Assembly (NCBI GenBank): GCA_005885565.1
Contig: VAXK01000051.1
Span: forward strand, 1-13,043
DNA length: 13,043 nucleotides
Source of the DNA: Actinomycetota bacterium
GTDB lineage: Bacteria > Actinomycetota > Thermoleophilia > Gaiellales > Gaiellaceae
Direction: 5' to 3'
Part shown: positions 1 through 6,773 of the stretch, one piece after another
How the letters are laid out: each line of letters opens with the position of its first letter
Position numbering within the stretch: position 1 is the stretch's first letter
Notes under the pieces: model-generated
Databases searched by the model: none
What the model saw: the letters and a program-made list of their open reading frames with translations, nothing else
What the model was told of the DNA's origin: nothing
Program-made: the position numbers and the translations under genes

Positions 1-487
1 GGGGCCGATCGGCTTCGGGGGCCGGGTCGACGAGCGCTTCTCGCGCGACCGGCCGACCGCGGCGCGCGCGGCACGCGGCCTGCGGCGGCTCCTGCCCGAC
101 CTCGCGGAGGCGCGCGTCGAGCGCTCGTGGGGCGGCCCCATCGACGTGTCCTCCGACCACCTGCCCTTCTTCGGCACCGTCCCCGGTGGCCACGTCCACT
201 TCGGCGCCGGCTACTCCGGCCACGGCGTCGGCCCGAGCTGGCTGGGCGGGCAGATCCTCGCCTCGCTCTCGACCAGCCGCGACGACGATTGGACGGCGCT
301 CCCGCTCGCGACGCGGGGCGTGCCGCGCCTGCCGCCGGAGCCGCTGACGAGGATCGGCGGCGGCCTCGTCCGCGCCGCGATCATGGCCTGCGAGGTCGCG
401 GAGGAGGAGGGCCGGCGGCCGCCGCTCCCGGCGCGCGCCGCCGCGGCGCTCCCACGCCTGCTCGGCATGCAGATCGGCACGCGCTAG
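1..487 (+). CDS. FAD-dependent oxidoreductase, DAO family (C-terminal part; start lies outside the window)
   Basis: The frame is open from base 2 to the TAG at 485-487 and gives 161 residues of a protein that starts before the window. The segment W-G-G-P-I-D-V-S-S-D-H-L-P-F-F-G followed by G-A-G-Y-S-G-H-G-V-G-P matches the C-terminal FAD-binding end of the DAO family (glycine oxidase, D-amino-acid dehydrogenase, gamma-glutamylputrescine oxidase relatives). In this family that glycine-rich stretch closes the flavin site. Such enzymes oxidise the C-N bond of amino acids or amines. The substrate cannot be inferred, because the N-terminal Rossmann motif and most of the substrate domain are missing. 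The tail after the conserved block is about 80 residues and Ala/Arg-rich. The next gene follows after 10 bases on the same strand, so co-transcription is likely. The family call is firm; the specific enzyme is open. Confidence 0.85.
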   Translation, partial: GPIGFGGRVDERFSRDRPTAARAARGLRRLLPDLAEARVERSWGGPIDVSSDHLPFFGTVPGGHVHFGAGYSGHGVGPSWLGGQILASLSTSRDDDWTALPLATRGVPRLPPEPLTRIGGGLVRAAIMACEVAEEEGRRPPLPARAAAALPRLLGMQIGTR

Positions 488-497
488 CATCGAGCCG

Positions 498-650
498 ATG
501 GTCGTGTCGATGATCTCGATCTGCTGCGCGCCGTGGATCGTCGCGATCGCGTGGATCGTGCGTCGGCACGGCTCGAGCCTCCTGTTCCCCCGTGACGACG
601 TCCCGGTGTCGTACGGCGAGCGGGCGCGGCGCCGCGCGGTAGGTTCCTGA
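498..650 (+). CDS. small single-span membrane protein, function unknown
   Basis: This is a 50-codon frame from ATG 498 to TGA 648-650. Residues about 4-21 are hydrophobic (I-S-I-C-C-A-P-W-I-V-A-I-A-W-I-V) and are followed by R-R-H, a positive-inside boundary. The remaining tail is short, charged and Arg-rich, so a single membrane helix with a cytoplasmic C-terminus is predicted. It fits exactly between the oxidoreductase (10 bases upstream) and the HMG-CoA lyase gene, whose best start codon overlaps this stop as CTGA. That placement suggests a real gene that couples translation of the next one. No strong Shine-Dalgarno sequence is visible before the ATG. I recognise no family. It could instead be a spacer whose frame is open by chance, given the high GC. 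Confidence 0.5.
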   Translation: MVVSMISICCAPWIVAIAWIVRRHGSSLLFPRDDVPVSYGERARRRAVGS

Positions 651-1552
651 CGGTCACGATCTGCGACGTCGGCCCGCGGGACGGGCTCCAGAACGAGCCG
701 CAGCGGCTGGAGCCGAGCACGCGCGCCGAGCTCGTCAACCGGCTCGCGGCGGCGGGGCTCCCGCGGATCGAGGCGGCGAGCTTCGTCCGGCCCGACCGGG
801 TGCCGCAGATGGCCGGCGCCGAGGAGGTGGTCGCCGGGATCGAGCGGCGCGACGGCGTCGAGTACTCCGGGCTCGTCCTCAACGAGGAGGGCTACCGGCG
901 GCTCGCCGCGACCCCGCTCGACCGAGTGAACTGCACCCTCGCTGCGACGGAGACCTTCAACCGCCGCAACGGCAACGCCTCGCTCGACGAGGCGCTCGCG
1001 CGCGTGCTCGCGATCCTGGAGCGCTCGGAGCGGCCGACGACGGTGACGATCTCGGTCGCGTTCGGCTGCCCCTTCGAGGGGCCGGTCGATCCCGGCGTCG
1101 TGGCCGAGCTGGCTTCACGGCTCGCGGCGGCGGTGGACGAGGTCGTCCTGGCCGACACGATCGGCGTCGCGACGCCTGGTCAGGTGCGCTCGCTCGTCGA
1201 ACGGGCCCGGCCGGCCGGGGTCCACCTGCACAACACGCGGAACACCGGCTTCGCGAACGCGTACGCGGCGCTCGAGGGCGGCGTGCGGCTCTTCGACGCC
1301 TCCGTCGGCGGGCTCGGCGGCTGCCCGTTCGCGCCGCGCGCGACCGGCAACGTCGCGACCGAGGACCTCGTCTACCTCCTGGAGGGCGACGGCGTCGAGA
1401 CGGGGATCGACCTCGACGAGCTCGTCCGGGTCTCCGAGTGGCTGGAGCGCCTCCTCGGCCGCGAGCTTCCAGGCCAGGTCTACCGAGCCGGCCCGTTCCC
1501 GAGCCGGACCGCCCCGGCCGCCGACAGCGCCGCCACCTCCTCCTCGGTGTAG
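647..1552 (+). CDS. mvaB: hydroxymethylglutaryl-CoA lyase
   Basis: The enzyme cleaves HMG-CoA to acetyl-CoA and acetoacetate, the last step of leucine breakdown, and acts in the cytosol. Homology begins at once with T-I-C-D-V-G-P-R-D-G-L-Q-N-E, which carries the catalytic Arg and metal-binding Asp (about residues 11-12). The metal-binding histidines are in H-L-H-N-T (193 and 195). The family signature G-G-L-G-G-C-P-F-A-P has the active-site Cys near 226, and A-T-G-N supplies the Asn ligand near 235. At 301 residues it has the usual length. No ATG, GTG or TTG occurs in frame between the upstream stop (593-595) and base 800, and a start at 800 would remove the catalytic N-terminus. CTG 647 is therefore proposed: it overlaps the previous stop (CTGA), with GGTAGG just upstream. 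The spacing is short, so ACG or GTC codons 1-2 positions later are alternatives. The 3' end overlaps the convergent CoA-transferase by 73 bp. Confidence 0.88.
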   Translation: MTVTICDVGPRDGLQNEPQRLEPSTRAELVNRLAAAGLPRIEAASFVRPDRVPQMAGAEEVVAGIERRDGVEYSGLVLNEEGYRRLAATPLDRVNCTLAATETFNRRNGNASLDEALARVLAILERSERPTTVTISVAFGCPFEGPVDPGVVAELASRLAAAVDEVVLADTIGVATPGQVRSLVERARPAGVHLHNTRNTGFANAYAALEGGVRLFDASVGGLGGCPFAPRATGNVATEDLVYLLEGDGVETGIDLDELVRVSEWLERLLGRELPGQVYRAGPFPSRTAPAADSAATSSSV

Positions 1553-2676
1553 CCGGCCTCGGCGAGCACCTCGGCCGTGTGCGCGCCGAGCGCGGGCGCC
1601 GGCCGTCGGTGGAGCACCCGCTCGCCGTCGACCGAGATCGGCGGCGCGACCGTCGTGTACGGCCCGAGATCCTGGAGGAGACCGAGGGCCGCCGTCTGCT
1701 CGTGCCGCGCCACCTCGCCGACGTCCTGGACGGGCGCGGCCGGCACTCCGGCCTCACCGAGGCGCTCGACCCACGCCGCCCGCGACTCGGCCGCGAACCG
1801 CGCCGCGAGCAGCGAGACGAGCTCCTCGCGGTGCGCGACGCGGGTCTGGTTCGTCGCGAACCGCTCGTCCAGCGGCAGCTCCGGGAGGTCGAGCGCGGCG
1901 CAGAGCGCGGCGAACAGCCGGTCGTTCGCGGCCGCGACCATGAGTTCGCCGTCCGCCGCGGCGAAGGTCTGGTACGGGACGATGGCCGGATAGGCCGTGC
2001 CGTGCCGCCCCGGAACCTCGCCGGTCGCGAAGTAGCCGGTTAGGTGGTAGGGGAGGAGGCCGACCGCGGTCTCGTACAGCGAGACCTCGACGACGCGCCC
2101 TCGGCCGGTCGCGTCCCGCTCGCGCAGGGCGGCCAGGACGCCGAGCGCGGCCCAGAGGCCCGTGCCCTGGTCGACGAGCGACGCGCCCGTCCGCACGCCC
2201 GGCCGGTCGGGCTCCCCCGTCACGCTCACGATCCCGGCGAAGGCCTGCATGAGCGGGTCGTAGCCCGGCCGCTCGCGCAGCGGCCCGCGATTCCCGTAGG
2301 AGCCGATCGAGCAGTACACGAGCCGCCGGTTGCGAGCGCGGAGCACGTCCGGCCCGAGGCCGCGCCGCTCGGCCACCCCGGGGCGAAGCGACTGCACGAA
2401 GACGTCCGCCCGGTCGGCCAGCCGTAGGAGCGCCTCGAGACCGTCCGGGTGCGTGAGGTCGAGGGCGAGCGAGCGCTTGCCCGCGTTCGCGCAGAGGAAC
2501 ATGACGCCGTCGCCGTGCCACGACGGCCACCACTGCCGCGTCTCGTCGCCGGCGTCGGGGCGCTCGACCTTGACGACCTCGGCGCCGAGCGCGGCGAGGA
2601 TCTCAGTGCAGTACGGGCCGGCGAGGGAGGAGGTGACGTCCAGCACTCGGAAGCCCTCGAGGGGCAGGAAGCTCAT
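1480..2676 (-). CDS. CaiB/BaiF family (family III) CoA-transferase
   Basis: Family III CoA-transferases move CoA between a CoA-thioester and a free carboxylate through an aspartyl intermediate. The protein is 398 residues, normal for the family. It opens with L-E-G-F-R-V-L-D-V-T-S-S-L-A-G-P-Y and G-A-E-V-V-K-V-E-R-P, the characteristic N-terminal CoA-binding region. Next come N-A-G-K-R-S-L-A-L-D-L (about 64-74), S-I-G-S-Y-G and P-G-Y-D-P-L-M-Q-A. Asp169 in L-V-D-Q-G-T-G sits at the position of the catalytic Asp of formyl-CoA transferase and CaiB. ATG 2676 was chosen because homology starts a few residues later. The frame is open further upstream, but that extension is low-quality sequence crossing the divergent regulator. 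The substrates cannot be read from the sequence. Convergent overlap with mvaB and divergence from a PAS-LuxR regulator suggest an acyl-CoA catabolic role under local control, which is inference. Confidence 0.9.
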   Translation of the reverse strand: MSFLPLEGFRVLDVTSSLAGPYCTEILAALGAEVVKVERPDAGDETRQWWPSWHGDGVMFLCANAGKRSLALDLTHPDGLEALLRLADRADVFVQSLRPGVAERRGLGPDVLRARNRRLVYCSIGSYGNRGPLRERPGYDPLMQAFAGIVSVTGEPDRPGVRTGASLVDQGTGLWAALGVLAALRERDATGRGRVVEVSLYETAVGLLPYHLTGYFATGEVPGRHGTAYPAIVPYQTFAAADGELMVAAANDRLFAALCAALDLPELPLDERFATNQTRVAHREELVSLLAARFAAESRAAWVERLGEAGVPAAPVQDVGEVARHEQTAALGLLQDLGPYTTVAPPISVDGERVLHRRPAPALGAHTAEVLAEAGYTEEEVAALSAAGAVRLGNGPAR

Positions 2677-2685
2677 CCGGCGATC

Positions 2686-2701
2686 GTACGGCTGCACGTA
2701 C
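2686..2701. promoter_or_regulatory. inverted repeat in divergent spacer, candidate operator
   Basis: GTACG-N6-CGTAC forms a perfect 5-bp inverted repeat of 16 bases. It lies 10 bases upstream of the CoA-transferase start and about 30 bases before the LuxR-type regulator start. A dyad of this size in the spacer of divergent regulator and target genes is a typical place for autoregulatory binding. Chance occurrence in GC-rich DNA is possible, and no consensus is known for this regulator. Confidence 0.35.
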
Positions 2702-2731
2702 ATCGCTTCCGTATGAAAAGCTTTGGAGGCC

Positions 2732-3322
2732 GTGAGCCGGCCGCCGGAGCCGGGGTCTTTGAGCATCGACGTCCTCGAAGGGCTCGAGCGCGTCGGCGTG
2801 CCGTCGTACCTCGCCGACCGCGACGGGCGCATCCGGTGGCTCAACGAGGAGGCGCTCTCGCTCTTCGGCGACGCGCGCGGCCGGCTGCTCTCGTCGCTCG
2901 CGGCGCCCGACCACGCGCAGCGCTCACGCGAGCAGCTGGCGAAGAAGGTGGTCGGCGGAGCCCGGCGGACCGACTTCCGGATCGACGCTATCGGCCGGAA
3001 CGGCAAGCGCACGACGTGGTGCATCAGCTCGGTTCCCGTCCGGCGCGGCTGTGACGTGGTGGGCGTGTTCGGCGTTGCCCGACCGTGCGGGGAAACCGCG
3101 CGCACGCGCGCGGAAGGCGCCGCCGCGGGGTCCGCGCTCACACCGCGGCAGCGCGAGGTGCTGGCGCTTCTGGCCGAAGGGACCTCGACGACGCAGATCG
3201 CGGCGACGCTCGGCTTGGCCGAGGAGACGGTGCGGAACCACATCCGCCAGCTCCTGCGCCGGCTCGGCGTGCACACCCGGCTCGCGGCCGTCGCGCACGC
3301 GCGGCGTGAAGGGCTGATCTAA
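2732..3322 (+). CDS. PAS-domain LuxR-type transcriptional regulator
   Basis: This is a two-domain regulator of about 196 residues. The N-terminal half resembles a PAS sensor: Y-L-A-D-R-D-G-R-I-R-W-L-N-E-E-A is the typical opening, and it ends in a beta-rich stretch with R-R-G-C-D-V-V-G-V-F-G-V. The C-terminal 61 residues (from about 136) are a complete GerE/LuxR helix-turn-helix: L-T-P-R-Q-R-E-V-L-A-L-L-A-E-G, then I-A-A-T-L-G-L-A-E-E-T-V-R-N-H-I and L-L-R-R-L-G-V-H-T-R. No receiver domain with a phospho-acceptor Asp is present, so control by a bound ligand or cofactor is more likely than phosphorylation. GTG 2732 is taken as start; TTG 2723 and TTG 2759 are alternatives, and a GGAGG at 2725-2729 sits too close to the GTG to decide. 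It is divergent from the CoA-transferase, which is the likeliest target. Confidence 0.82.
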   Translation: MSRPPEPGSLSIDVLEGLERVGVPSYLADRDGRIRWLNEEALSLFGDARGRLLSSLAAPDHAQRSREQLAKKVVGGARRTDFRIDAIGRNGKRTTWCISSVPVRRGCDVVGVFGVARPCGETARTRAEGAAAGSALTPRQREVLALLAEGTSTTQIAATLGLAEETVRNHIRQLLRRLGVHTRLAAVAHARREGLI

Positions 3323-3327
3323 CCCGC

Positions 3328-3349
3328 GCTTGACCCGGCGGGGTCAAGC
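3328..3349 (+). terminator. perfect 9-bp stem-loop just after the regulator gene
   Basis: The arms GCTTGACCC and GGGTCAAGC pair perfectly around a GGCG loop, beginning 6 bases after the TAA of the regulator. Position and strength suggest a transcription terminator. No T-run follows on either strand, so it would be a non-canonical, possibly bidirectional terminator. A protein-binding palindrome is the other reading. Confidence 0.55.
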
Positions 3350-3504
3350 CGGACGCCCGTCGCCCGGTCAGAGTGTGAAGCGGGCTGCGTACGGCGACTC
3401 CGGTACCGACAGCCGTTCGCCGTAGCCGGACTGCTTTCGCACCGGCGCCGCCCGGGGAGCCGCAGTCTCCCGACGGTCGCAGCCCCTCGCTACGAACAGC
3501 CCCT
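3350..3504. other. apparently non-coding remnant downstream of the sialidase-like pseudogene
   Basis: I see no gene, repeat or hairpin beyond the stem-loop that ends at 3349. On the reverse strand one frame stays open through this stretch and is continuous with the middle piece of the pseudogene, but its translation has no family features. It is probably decayed flanking DNA. Confidence 0.4.
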
Positions 3505-4215
3505 CTACCAGCAGCTCCCCGAGCCGACGAGCTTCGGGCCCGCGTCTTGGTGGATGAAGAGCGGCCTCGACGTCGGGTACTCCTGACCCGTGGTCGGATC
3601 CGTGAGCATCGTGTCGCCGGTCGCGATCACCACGCAGCCGCGGGCGTCGACCGCGTTCGTGAAGAAGTCGCCGAGGCGGCGATCCTTCCCGGTCGCGACG
3701 CTGCGGCGTCCCGCGATCCCAGGTCCTGCCGCCGTCGGCCGACGAGAACAGCGCGTCGTTCGCGAGGTCGATCCCGGTGTCGTAGATCCGTCCGCTCGCG
3801 TCGGCGGTCAGGTCGGGGTCGCTGAAGCCGGTGTTGATCGCCGGGCTCGAGGGGCACGGGCTGCCGAGGTAGCGGTCGCGGAACCAGTTCGCGCCGCCGT
3901 CGGTCGACGCCCAGACGTTCGCCTGGTTGCAGTAGTTCGTGACGAAGCTGAAGTCGCCCCAGGGCGACGTGATCAGTCCGTTCCGGTACAGGTGCGTCGT
4001 CCCCTCGTGCGAGGTGTAGACGAGCGTGCCGTGCAGCGGATCCGACAGCACCTCCGGCTCGCCGCCCGCGAGTCTGGTCGACGTAGACGGGCGGGGCGTA
4101 GTGGACGCCGGTCGCGGCCGCCGTCCCGGATCCGGGTGCCGCCACGACGACGGGTCGCAGCCAGGCCGAAGGCTGCGGCTGCGGCTGCGGCGCGCAGAGA
4201 ACCTCTCGTCGTTTC
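3505..4215 (-). pseudogene. secreted sialidase-like (BNR/Asp-box) protein, multiply frameshifted remnant
   Basis: Reading on the minus strand, recognisable protein is spread over four successive frames. First is an Ala-rich signal-peptide-like stretch (L-R-A-A-A-A-A-A-A-F-G-L-A-A, about 4165-4210). Second is a piece ending H-Y-A-P-P-V-Y-V-D-Q-T-R (about 4074-4110). Third is a long middle piece (about 3710-4073) with G-G-E-P-E-V-L-S-D-P, V-W-A-S-T-D-G-G-A-N-W-F, G-F-S-D-P-D-L-T-A-D and S-S-A-D-G-G-R-T-W. Fourth is a C-terminal piece with L-G-D-F-F-T-N-A-V-D-A-R-G and I-A-T-G-D-T-M-L-T-D-P, ending S-G-S-C-W and TAG at 3507-3505. The S-x-D-x-G-x-x-W motifs are Asp-boxes of BNR beta-propellers, as in exo-alpha-sialidases. 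With at least three frame changes and too few propeller blades, no functional product is expected. A normal start codon was not found. Sequencing error could explain some but hardly all of the damage. Confidence 0.72.
4171..4188. repeat. three tandem copies of a 6-base unit (GGCTGC)
   Basis: Three exact copies of GGCTGC lie in the signal-peptide part of the pseudogene, where the reverse strand codes for a run of alanines. The unit is two codons long, so slippage here would not itself shift the frame. Confidence 0.6.
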
Positions 4216-4273
4216 TCCCAGTCGAGTACTCCGGGTTGCAACGGCGGAGGGGTCGCGCGGATACGGTGCGGTG

Positions 4274-4570
<297 letters not shown>

Positions 4571-6162
4571 GCCGTTCTTCGGCGGGACGTACTACCCGCC
4601 CGAGCCGCGCCACGGGCTGCCGAGCTTCAGGCAGGTGCTCGAGGCCGTCTCGGACGCGTACCGGGAGCGGCGCGGCGACGTGACGCGCCAGGCGTCGGCG
4701 CTCGTCGACGCGATTCGCGTCTCGGGGCAGACCGAGCCGTCGCGGGAGCCGCTCACCTCGGGGATCCTCGCGGAGGCGGTGCGCGCCCTACGCGCGCAGC
4801 TCGACCCGCAGTGGGGCGGCTTCGGCGGCGCGCCGAAGTTCCCGCCCGCATCAGTGCTCGAGTTCCTCCTGCGCCGGGACGAGGTCGACCCGGTGCGGAA
4901 GACCCTCGACGGCATGGCCGCGGGCGGCATGTACGACCTCGTCGGCGGCGGCTTCCATCGTTACTCCGTCGACCGGCGCTGGCTCGTCCCGCACTTCGAG
5001 AAGATGCTCTACGACAACGCGCTCCTCGCGCCCGTCTACCTCCACGCCTGGGTGGTCACCGGCGAGGAGCGCTACCGCCGCGTCGCCGAGCAGACGCTCG
5101 AGTACGTGCTGCGCGAGCTGCGGCTGCCGGAGGGGCAGCTCGCTTCGGCGCAGGACGCGGACACGGAGGGCGTCGAGGGCCTGACCTTCACGTGGGCGCC
5201 CGGCGAGGGAGCGCCGGAGGAGCTCCTACAGCCGTTCGAGCACGGGCGCTTCGTCCTACGTGGGGAGCTCGACGAGGAGACGCGCGCCCGGCTCTTCGAG
5301 CTCCGCGAGCAGCGGCCGAAGCCCCTCCGCGACGACAAGGCGATCGCGTCCTGGAACGGCATGGCCGTCGCGGCGCTGGCCGAGGCGGGGCGAAGGCTCG
5401 AGCGCGGCGACTTCGTCGCGGCCGCTGTCGATGCCGCCGAGTTCCTGCTCGGCCCGCTCTCCGGCGACGACGGGCGCCTCTTCCGAACCCACCGCGCCGG
5501 CCGCTCGAAGGGAACCGGCTACCTCGAGGACTACGCCCACGTCGCGAACGGGCTCTACGAGCTGCACGTGGCGACCGGCGAGGCGCGGTGGCTCCTCGAG
5601 GCGCACCGGCTCGCGGTGCTCGCCGTCGACCTCTTCGCCGACGAGGAACGCGGCGGCTTCTTCCTCTCGCCGGCGCACGGCGAGGCGCTCGTCGCGCGCA
5701 CGAAGGACCTCGACGACCACCCGACGCCTTCCGGGAACTCGATGCTCGCCTACGTCCTGCTCCGCCTGGCGCGCATCTACGGCGACGACGAGCTCGAGCG
5801 ACGGGCGGTGGCCGTCTTCCGCCTCGTGCGCGACGCGCTCGCTCGCGCGCCGACCGCGTTCGGACACATGCTGTGCGCGCTCGACCTCCACTTCTCGCCC
5901 CCGCGGGAGATCGCGATCCTCGGCCCGCCCGAGAGCGAGGTCGCCCGCGCCGCGCTGGCCGGCTTCGACCCGAACGCGGTCGTCGCGTTCGGCCCCGCCG
6001 ACGGCGTTCCGCTGCTGGAGGGAAAGACGCTCGTGGACGGCCGCCCGGCCGTCTACGTCTGCGAGCGCTTCGCTTGTCAGGCGCCCGTGACGGAACCGGA
6101 AGAACTCGTCACGAAGACGTGACACTTCGTACCCCCGCGGCGAACGATGATCGGCCGTGGCG

Positions 6163-6477
6163 ATGGCTCAGATCACGCAGGAGCAGGTCATCGAAGTCGC
6201 GACGGCCAAGATCGGTCGCGGGGAAGATCGAATCGAGCGCGTCTATCGCTGGCAGTTCGAGCAGGCTCTTGCAGTGGTGAGAGCGACGTTCGTGCTGGCG
6301 GGCTCGATCATCGGGGCGACGCTCACCGCGCTCATCCAACGAGCCGGTCCCGTTGCGCCGTGGCAGACCCTGATCGTCGCGGCGGCTTTTGCCGGCTCGG
6401 TCGGCACAGCCGTTTACCAGAACGCGCGGCAACGCATGCTGGAGACTGAGGAATGGACCCATTCACGCTTTTCCTGA
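6163..6477 (+). CDS. small membrane protein with two predicted helices, function unknown
   Basis: ATG 6163 gives 104 residues; GTG 6157 two codons earlier is possible. An amphipathic, charged N-terminal segment (Q-E-Q-V-I-E-V-A-T-A-K-I-G-R-G-E-D-R-I-E-R) precedes a first hydrophobic helix at about 41-59 (A-T-F-V-L-A-G-S-I-I-G-A-T-L-T-A-L-I). A second helix lies at about 69-85 (T-L-I-V-A-A-A-F-A-G-S-V-G-T-A-V). A short charged C-terminal tail follows. The topology is probably N-in/C-in with a small loop containing G-P-V-A-P-W. The gene overlaps the next one by 25 bases and begins 40 bases after the YyaL stop. Its third codon positions look less GC-biased than the neighbours (for example GCT-TTT and GTT-TAC codons), which hints at a different origin. 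I recognise no family. A two-helix protein of this size could be a holin-like or accessory subunit, but nothing proves it. Confidence 0.65.
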   Translation: MAQITQEQVIEVATAKIGRGEDRIERVYRWQFEQALAVVRATFVLAGSIIGATLTALIQRAGPVAPWQTLIVAAAFAGSVGTAVYQNARQRMLETEEWTHSRFS

Positions 6478-6773
6478 TCCTCTGCTGGATCGCGCTGTTC
6501 GGATTGGCGCTGCCGATGTTCGGGGATGCGTACCGGTTCCTCACGAGATCGAAGCGAGAGGCGGCCACGCGCGCCCGGCTTGCGCGGCTTCCGCCGCCGG
6601 AGGAAGCTCTGAAAGACGCGGATCGGGACAAGGTCGTGGCATACCTGCGCGAGCTTCTCGGCGACGGCGATGCAAGCGACGCCTTCCGCGACGAGGAAAT
6701 CAAGGCGCGCCTCGATGAGGTCGTGCGGTTCGCGGAGCGCCGAAAGTCCGGCGGAGCCGCCGCGGCGTCCTAG
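6453..6773 (+). CDS. small single-span membrane protein with charged helical tail, function unknown
   Basis: ATG 6453 gives 106 residues and is preceded by CTGAGGA, a plausible ribosome binding site located inside the preceding gene. Residues 3-24 form one membrane helix (F-T-L-F-L-I-L-C-W-I-A-L-F-G-L-A-L-P-M-F). The rest is a cytoplasmic, highly charged and probably alpha-helical region (R-S-K-R-E-A-A-T-R-A-R-L-A-R-L, then K-V-V-A-Y-L-R-E-L-L and I-K-A-R-L-D-E-V-V-R-F-A-E-R-R-K). The frame overlaps the upstream membrane protein by 25 bases, so the two are almost certainly co-translated and may form a complex. Its stop shares a CTAG with the convergent secreted-protein gene. Codon choice is less GC-biased than the flanks. 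I recognise no family. Confidence 0.65.
   Translation: MDPFTLFLILCWIALFGLALPMFGDAYRFLTRSKREAATRARLARLPPPEEALKDADRDKVVAYLRELLGDGDASDAFRDEEIKARLDEVVRFAERRKSGGAAAAS

Noticed and set aside
2677..3276. Open 200-codon extension upstream of the CoA-transferase on the minus strand
   Set aside because: It runs antisense through the PAS-LuxR gene and is rich in Arg/Ser/Pro with no family features; the CoA-transferase homology begins right after ATG 2676.
4811..6280. Plus-strand frame of 489 codons overlapping the YyaL-type gene in another frame
   Set aside because: Arg/Ala-rich shadow translation with no motifs, while the other frame carries all family motifs.
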